A stretch of 64,000 nucleotides of DNA from Gigantopelta aegis. Taxonomy: Eukaryota; Mollusca; Gastropoda; Neomphalida; Peltospiridae. The notes beneath the pieces were generated by a model, which ran no database searches, was not told the origin of the DNA, and worked only from the letters and a program-made list of their open reading frames with translations. Position 1 is the stretch's first letter. Every line of letters starts with the position of its first letter. The position numbers and the translations under genes are program-made. Positions 40,101 to 49,575 of this stretch are shown piece after piece. Location of the stretch: NCBI RefSeq assembly GCF_016097555.1, contig NC_054707.1, positions 45,344,892 to 45,408,891 on the forward strand, written 5' to 3'.

Positions 40101-43100
40101 CTCAATAATATTTATTTCTGTTCATATTTAAATTGCAAAAATATATTACTGTCGTAATATGTATGTATTTTGGAGAAGGCCTAGTAAGTTGTGTAACTTG
40201 TGCCTAATCCATTTGTTCTTTAAAAAGCAATAAAATATGTCTCAATCAATCAGATAAAGCATCAATCTTTGATAAATCTTTTGGTGTTTTCTATTAATTT
40301 ATCACTGATTGGTTCTTTAACAATTTATTACATTAAAGGGACATTCCTGAGTTTGCTGTAATTTTTAAGATGTTATCGAATAACAGACTTTTTAACGATT
40401 GTAATTACATATCAATTATATTTTTCTTTATAAAATATTAGTAGCTGTATATTGAATGCTTTTCTGGTCGCTCTAATATTTGTATTAGGTTAAATTTCAT
40501 TTCATTTTCTAAAATATAATTATTTGAAGAAAAAATTCAGTTTGGGCTTCTTACAAATATTAAGACGACCAAAAACACATTGAATATACAGACACTGATA
40601 TTCTAAACAAGAAAATATTTTTAATATGTAAGTTCAATCGTAGAAATATTTTATTAGTAGGAAACATCTTACAATGCAGCAAACTCAGGAATGTTCCTTT
40701 AAGGATTCCATTGTATATTAGGCGTGGGTTTTTATTTTTTATATTTATTTTTATTATTATTTTAGTGCAGTGTGGAACGTAATATGTCTCTTATGTAAAT
40801 GACGTATGTAGTCTTTTTCCTTATCTTGGAGTGCATGATATGAACTGTTGTACTTGTTATTGTAGGGCAACTAATGCTAGTCTCAGACAGTTACATTGTG
40901 ATTCCCCCCAACTCCCAATTTACGACGAGTGCGCTCAGAATAACAACTAATTGGTTATACGACGAGAATTGAGTTGTAACAGCGCTTAGATTAGCACCTG
41001 AACTGACATAGAAATCGTGAAAGCAGAAAGGTGGCCAACGTTGTCGTGGCAGGTGGTAGTCTGATCCTAGCATTATAAACTGTCTTCCAATTCTTAATGC
41101 AGTAATTCAGACTGCCATGGTTCTCTTGTTGCAATGCAATGTTATGACTTTTTATTATTTTATTGTAGCATGTGCACTGGGTGCCTATTTAAGTGCAGTA
41201 TGGAATATTTCTCTTGTTTCAGTATCGTATGGACGGTGATGCTACTAGTGATGAGTGGCATGCTTCTGAGGCTGTTGATAGACATGTATGCTGTGTATAG
41301 AAGCTACCCGTTCAAGACGGTGACCAGCTTGAAGCGACATGTGGAACTGGACTTCCCCGCGATCTCTGTCTGTAGATTCAACAGCTACTACGCAAGCAAG
41401 CTAAACATTTCCCGAGAGTGGTCACGTTATCTGTATTCTCAAGTCGTAGGAGGAATGTTTGGTTCCTTGAACATCAGTAAGCCTGCTGATTATGCAGCAC
41501 TACCAGACGACTATGACGAATTTTGGATCCCAAAGGAGGATTTCATACTGTGGGCGATGGCTGGGAAGACCACTTTAAACGTGTCCAGAGACTTCAAGAA
41601 GGCTGGGCTCAGCTGTTTTTCATTCAACACACTCAGTGCAGATGGAGATTTGGAACGATTTCGTGTTCGTCAGTCAGAAGGTCTGCATCTTCTGTTGAAC
41701 ATCCAAGCTGACGAGTATATTGCACCCGTATACACAGAGGGAGCTCAGGTAGGCATCAACATAGTATTGATTAGAGTCACTGACGTGTATATAGCACCAG
41801 TTTACACAGGGGGAGTTTAGGTAGGCATAACATGGTATTGATTAGAGTCACTGACGTGTATTAGCACCCGTTTATATAGAGGGATTCCAGGTAGGCATCA
41901 ACATAGTATTGATTAGTCAATGACGTGTATATAGCACCCGTTTACATAGAGGGACTTCAGGTAGGCATCAACATAGTATTGATTAGAGTCGCTGACGTGT
42001 ATATACCACCCGTTTACATAGAGGGGTTCCAGGTAGGCATCAACATAGTATTGATTAGAGTCACTGACGTGTATATAGCACCAGTTTACACATAGGGAGT
42101 TCAGGTAGAAATAACATGGTATTGATTAGAGTCACTGATGTGTATATAGCACCAGTTTACACAGAGAGGGTTCAGGTAGGCATAGCATGGTACTGATTAG
42201 AGTCACTGGCGTGTATATAGCACCAGTTTACACAGAGGGATTCCAGGTAGGCATAACATGGCAATGATTAAGAGTCACTGACGTGTATATAGCACCAGTT
42301 TACACAGAGGGAGTCCAGGCAGGCATAACATAGCATTGATTAGTCGCTCACGAGTATATAGCACCAGTTTGTATAGAGGGATTCCAGGTAGGCATCAACA
42401 TAGTATTGATTAGTCACTGACGTGCATATAGCACCGGTTTACACAGAGGGAGCTCAGGTAAGCATCAACATAGTATTGATTAGAGTCACGGACGTGCATA
42501 TAGCACCAGTTTACACAGAGGGAGTTCAGGTAGGCATAACATGGTATTGATTAGAGTCACTGACGTGTATTAGCATCCGTTTACATAGACGGATTCCAGG
42601 TAAGCATCAACATAGTATTGATTAGAGTCACTGACGTATATATAGCACCAGTTTACACAGAGGGAGTCCAGGTAGGTATAATATGGTATTGATTAGAGTC
42701 ACTGACGTGTATATAGCATCCGTTTACATAGAGGGACTTCAGGTAGGCATCAACATAGTATTGATTAGAGTCGCTGACGTGTATATACCACCCGTTTACA
42801 TAGAGGTGTTCCAGGTAGGCATCAACATAGTATTGATTAGAGTAACTGACGTGTACATAGCACCAGTTTACACATAGGGAGTTCAGGTAGGAATAACATG
42901 GTATTGATTAGAGTCACTGACGTGTATATAGCACCAGTTTACACAGAGGGATTCCAGGTAGGCATAACATGGTATTGATTAAGAGTCACTGACGTGTATA
43001 TAGCACCAGTTTACACAGAGGGAGTCCAGGTAGGCATAACATAGTATTGATGTGTCGCTCACGAGTATATAGCACCAGTTTGTATAGAGGGATTCCAGGT

Positions 43101-44995
43101 AGGCATCAACATAGTATTGATTAGAGTCACTGACGTGCATATAGCACCAGTTTACACAGAGGGAGTCCAGGTAGGTATAACATAGTATTGATTAGAGTCA
43201 CTGACGTGTATATAGCACCAGTTTACACAGAGGGAAGTCCAGGTAGGCATAACATGGTATTGATTAGAGTCGCTCACCAGTATATAGCACCAGTTTACAC
43301 AGAGGGAGTCCAGGTAGGCATAACATGGTATTGATTAGAGTCGCTCACGAGTATATAGTACCAATTTATATAGACGGAGTCCAGGTAGGCATCAACATAG
43401 TATAGATTAGAGTAGCCTATCTGGGTTGTTTTTTAAAGAGACCCATAATATTATTGTAATTTTATTCTTTGTCGCTGGTAAATAAAAGTATTTTCCCAAA
43501 CCTGCAAATAAATAAATAAATTAGGACAACAACAACAACAACAACGACATCAACAATAATACGAAGAACAACAACAATCATGAATGTTAATAATGCAAAC
43601 ATTCCCAACAGGCAATGTTTTGTTCGTTCTGGACAATCGTAATCTCTGTGTTGGACGATCGTAATCTCTGCCTTAGACAAACAGCCCAAGCGTTAATATA
43701 AACTAAGAATACAAATTTAACAAGATAGAGAGTTAAATTAATTAACCATCGGCTATTGGATGTCAAGCATTTGGTAATTCTGACTCGGTAGTAATCAGAG
43801 GAAACCCACTACATTTTTCCATTAGCAGTAAGGGATTTTTTTATAAGCTTTCCAACAGACAGGAATGCACAAGCCACGGCTTTTGACCAGTTGTGGTGCA
43901 CTAGTTGCAACGAGACAAAATCCAATCATTTGAATAGATGTACCGAGGTGGTTCGATCCTGCTACGCGAGCACCTCAGGCGAGCACTCAACTTACTGAGC
44001 TAAATCCAACCCCATAAACCAACAAAGTGCGTTCATTGAAAACATCGAATTATTCATTAAACCAAGTACTGAAGTACAGCACTACTGGAAATGCCCCATG
44101 TGTCTGAATTTCCATATTTTATTTATCTTTGTTTTCCATTTAAAATGTTTTAATGTTTCCATTTTGTTTCAGATTCTGATTCATGACCCCCATGAGATAC
44201 AGTTCAGAGATGAGCAGTTAGTAATGGTTGAGCCGGGAACCTTTTCAAGAATCAAATTAACTCAAACGTCTGTAAGTCAGATAAAAGTGTTTTCATTTCC
44301 ATAAAAAGAAACTCTTTCACATGAGGTGGCGCGTGATTTTTATATCTAAAGTATAGTTTATTTTACGCTTTGAAACTAATTTAGAGTAGAGATGAACCTT
44401 CTGACTCCAGTGCCATTAGCTGCATAGTTGGCCCCTATCAGTTGATCAAATGGACTATTCTCATTCGTACCAGTGATCCATAACTGAAATACCCAAGCCC
44501 ATGAGATGGTATATATTTTTCGTTAACCAGAAAAAGAAACCTATATTGGTGGTGGTGGTTGGATACACTGATCTCTTGTATCTAATCTAACAACAGAACT
44601 GATTCTTATGAACCATATATCTCTACAACTGGTACTGTGACGACGATGACTTTTATTGATAATATTTTCAGTTTAAGTTTCTGCCACTTCCTTACAAGTC
44701 GTTTGGTTCCGGTGAAGAGACGTGTGATGACGTGTACAGTGCGGGTTTCAAACACAGCCTGCGGTACTACGACAACTACACTATGCTGTCCTGCTTCATA
44801 GAGTGCAGGTTCATCCCGGTTGTCGAAAAGTGTGGCTGTCGTTACGGGGCGCACCTTGGTAAGAAACGCTGACGTCGTAGTGCATGCTTTAGATCCGGTT
44901 TCCTTGGATATGATGTATGTAGGTTTAGAATCTCATTTGTCAATCATACATCATGACATTGATATTCCGTTTGCATTTGTAATAATAATAATAAT

Positions 44996-45092
<97 letters not shown>

Positions 45093-48000
45093 TGTAGGGA
45101 GATCACCGACATTAATAGAAACGTCAATAAATATTGTTTTTTTAAACAAAAACAGCATCATCAAAAACAGCATCATCAACAACAACAACAATAATAATAA
45201 CATACTGAGTCAAATTAAAAACTTCACAACCATTTCATCTTGGCTCATTAGCAAATATGACAGAAGAACGTGTTAAATAAAGTATTTTTTATTGCATGAC
45301 GTACAAAAAAAAGAATAGGAATAAATGTTGATTAAAAAATCTGTTCGATGCGCCCACAGCATTCGTCAAAACCACAAACAGTCAAAATGGTAATTGACAA
45401 TCAAGGTTGTCTGATTAAATCACAGGTTCAGTAGCGCGTATGCCCTCAATGTGTACCCACAACTGCAAGGCAACGCCTCCTCATCGACTGCCTCATGAGT
45501 GTAAAGATTGCATTAGGGATACGGCGCCATTGTTTCACTAATGATGTCCGTGTTCCTCAGGTAATCCCTTGTCAAGATGGCCGTGTGGGGTCTGGCGCTG
45601 TCATGCTGAAAGATCAGGCCTGGACCACGAGCTGCCATGAAGGGCACAAGTTCCTGAGCCAGCACCTGGTCGCGGTATGCAGCAGTGTTGAGATTACCAC
45701 GGATGCCATTTCCACAGATGGCACCCCAAATCATTACACTTCCGCCTTCAAATTTGTCGACTTCATTGACACAACACTGAGCATGACGTTCACCACGTCG
45801 TCTCCAAAACCTCTGCCTGCCATCGTCAAATCACAGTGTGAATCTTGATTCATCGCTAAACACGAATCTATTCCATTCCCTCTGAGTCTGTCGCAAGTGG
45901 CGCTGTGCCCACAGTTGACGTTGACGTCGATGAAATTGGGTCAAAATGGTTCTAACCTATGGGCGTCGTGCGTTGATGTGAGCGGTTCGCAGCCGATTTC
46001 GGATCGTTTGCGCGGACACCCGACGTCTGAAAAGTTAATTACTGGTTGCTGTAGTTGTCATGAAAGAGTTGCGGAGGTGACGTAACACAATATGACGGTC
46101 ATCTGACTGTGACGTCACACGTTGTCTACCTGGTCGGGGGCGATCAGCTGTGGTGCCCGTTTGTTGTACTCGTGTCCGCAGATCATAAATTGCTTGTCGA
46201 CTGCAACCTGACGTTCCCGCGTGCAACATGCAGACAACAGTTCACGCTTCACATTTGTGAGGCGTGGCATCGAAACAGGTCGTAACAAATATCGTTTTAA
46301 TGTGTTTTTTCGTTGTGTCAGACTATTGTGAGCAAGCAACGGTGAAAACACGTGTGCTACTGTAGTCACGTGACCAGTGGCACGTGCAAAACCACTTTTG
46401 CCTCAATGGTGCTGTGCACGTGCTATGGATCGGGTCAGGTGGGCTGTGATGGGCTTCAAATGAAGTGTTGACATTGCCATTACAATGTTTATTCCTGAAA
46501 AATACCTGCTTTCAACACTCATTGACTTTATTCAAATTTTAGATTGTGAAGTTTTTTAATTTGACTCAGTATAATAATAATAATAATAATAATAATACGT
46601 TGAAGAGTCGAGAGTTCCAATCCGGTGGTAACTAATAGCACCCGACTAAGATGTAACGAGTATGGAGATTGAGTCACTTCAGGGGAAATATTTACTTTAT
46701 AGCAATTATTCGCATTTTTCTCCCACGCCAAGTACGGTCCTATTAATAAAACAGTCTGATAATATCCGTTGAACTAATATTCCCTACGTCTCATTCGTCA
46801 ACAGTAGGTTAGCAATTCCATACCCAGTTGTTTGGTTTCTTTCAACAAACATGCAAATAAAATAAAATGGCATACTGGTGGGATTAACGGGAAACAGGTC
46901 TTTCTTCGAACCTTTACGCTTTTTAAAACCACGTTTTTATGCTTCGTCGTTCTTTTCTTTACAGAAGCCATGGACATCAAGATCTGTCATACATCTGAAC
47001 TGGACAAATGCTACTGGCCGATGTTTTGTAAGCAGTTCATTGTTATAATCATTACTATCACCTCCATTTTCACCACCTCTATCATAATCAAATGTAGCAC
47101 TCACGGGTGTATACGTTGTTCAATTGTATTCACCGCAATAAGGAAGAGTATACTATATGGAGAAGTGTGTTATGATACAATACATCGCAAATCTATAGAG
47201 AAGGGGTCAAAATGTAAGTTTACTTTTTGGGAGCAATGCTTCTTTTATCCAGTACGTTCATTACCTCTCTAAAATGAATAATGTTAAAACTCTTGTACAA
47301 GAAATACCAATTCTCAGTAAAAATAAAATTAAAAGCAAGTTTCTATGTAAATAAAGAGGTTTCTTACAATGACCATCTAATTTCATTGGATAAATTTTGG
47401 TTTTGATAATGGCGAAAGGAACTGCTGGAACATTCACGGTAAAGCAGTTAAACAATAATAAAAAGGTACCACCTAGTCTTGTTCGTGACAACTTGAATGA
47501 CAAACCTCTAGAAGACATTACGATTACGAGTTTGTCATTCGGATGCACATGCACCAATAACAATTAGCACTGCGCGCATATTTTAGAATGTTTTTCACTG
47601 CATTCTAGAATGTTATGCATTTTCGGAAGTATCTGAAACTAAGAGTGACCATCACAAATGCTTACTGTAATCGTTGCTTATTTCAGGTACTATCACAGAG
47701 TAAAATTTGGATACCTTTGAAGCATACAGTATTATTTTTTAGGTGACGATGAGGTCAAAAAGTATTTTAAACTGACATCGAATGAGACGTGAATAATTAC
47801 TTGTATTTAACACTAGTCAGTCTCATTACGACCATGTAAATGTATTACCTAATAATGGTGCCTTTTTATGTTCGTAATATTTGAAATGAAAGAAGTATAA
47901 TCATGGAAACAGGTGTTACGAACGTTGAAACCATTAACGCATTGATTATAATATCTCCAAGAGTTTAATGATGTTTGACAGGGTTGTGAATGATCGCCAA

Positions 48001-49358
48001 GTGTTCTGTCTATAAAAGGATGTTCATGATACCAACCAGCCGGACCGACTGTTCAGATGCGGGAAGTGGAGCAGCCAACCAGTGCACCGCGACCAGCGTC
48101 ACCTGTTCCCGCTCGTCGTTCGTCTGCGTCGAGACCCCCACCCACGGGGGACTCCGCGACGGCGACTCTGGATGTTGGGGCTGTCAAGAGGAAGGCCGTG
48201 ACCCCCCCGGAGGACCAACCAGCCAAGACGCGGCCTTCTACTTCCTCTTCGGGTGACTGGAGAGTGGCAGCGCGGAAAATCAAAGGCCAGTACTCTAAGT
48301 ACTTGGTGGGAGACGTCACGGACCCCGACAGACTGCCAGGCGGGGGTCTACGAAGAAAACTTCAAGACGTTTCCCGATGGCCACCAGGTCGCCATCCACA
48401 CGGTCAAACTACGGGGAGTGGAAGCTATAGTAGTGACGTCGCGCCGGGATGATCTTTACCGACAGGGATTCCTCAGCCATGACATGGATAACAACACCAT
48501 CCACAGAATCATGAAGATCGTCACCGGCGCCCAGTACCCACAGATGGTCCACTGCCTTAACACCCACAGCTACAGGAGACTGGTGCCTCACTTTGAGGAG
48601 AGGAACAACATCACCTCCCCGTAGATGCTGTGCACCCAAACGGCCTTAACGAGGCCACTCGCGTGGACATATCGATCGGACTTTAAACTTTTAGATCTGC
48701 GTTCAAAATTTTATGTCGAAATTACTTCTTTTTTTTTTAAATATTATTAAATAGTCCGATCCTCTCTTCTTTTTCTTATTTAATTTTGGACTGTCCTTCT
48801 AAAATGCTCCAAATTATATAAATATTCGACCGAGCAGTCAATTCTTTTTTATTTTTGGCTTGTAACCTTTTTATTTTTTTATCTATTAACTTCTTTACTA
48901 ATTGCTATTTTCAAAATTCTGCCCAGTTTCTACCCCCCCCCCCCCCCCCCTCCATCCCGAGTCAGGCCACCGATCTTATCGGAGGTCGGACTCGGGATGG
49001 GCGTGTTCGAAACCCTAGTGGTATATGGGCACGTTAAACTAGTTATCATCATGATACAACACTCTTTTGTTGGTAAGAGGGATACAATTCCAGATATTGA
49101 TTTGACAAAAATACAAATCAAAACCTTAACAGGACATAGCTCAATGAAATTTAAACATTTGATATGGCGTGCTCTCATCAACCAGTGATTACATCTGGCA
49201 TTCACGAAAGCATACCCAGCGCCATCGGTGGTACCCGTCATGGCACACAAAATGGCTGTCTGATCCATAGCTTTCACTTAAACGATAACAATTAGACATC
49301 AAAATTTACACTAACATAATAAATGAAACGAAATAAAATAAAACGAAATAAAATAAAA

Positions 49359-49393
<35 letters not shown>

Positions 49394-49541
49394 AATATAA
49401 ATAAATTAAGTTAAATATTTTATAAAAATAAAATAAAATAAAATAAAATAAAATAAAATTAGAATTTTAATAAAAATTAAATTAAATTAAAAATTTAATA
49501 AAATTAAATCAAATCAAATCAAATCAAAACAAAACAATACA

Positions 49542-49575
<34 letters not shown>

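Noticed and set aside
41749-43405. Direct repeats resembling a CRISPR array
   Set aside because: Whole 71-base units are repeated without unique spacers, the unit is copied from an exon/intron border, and the genome is eukaryotic.
48901-49277. 115-codon minus-strand frame with a Gly run
   Set aside because: Runs through the poly-C tract and the tail of the multi-copy element; no recognisable protein features.
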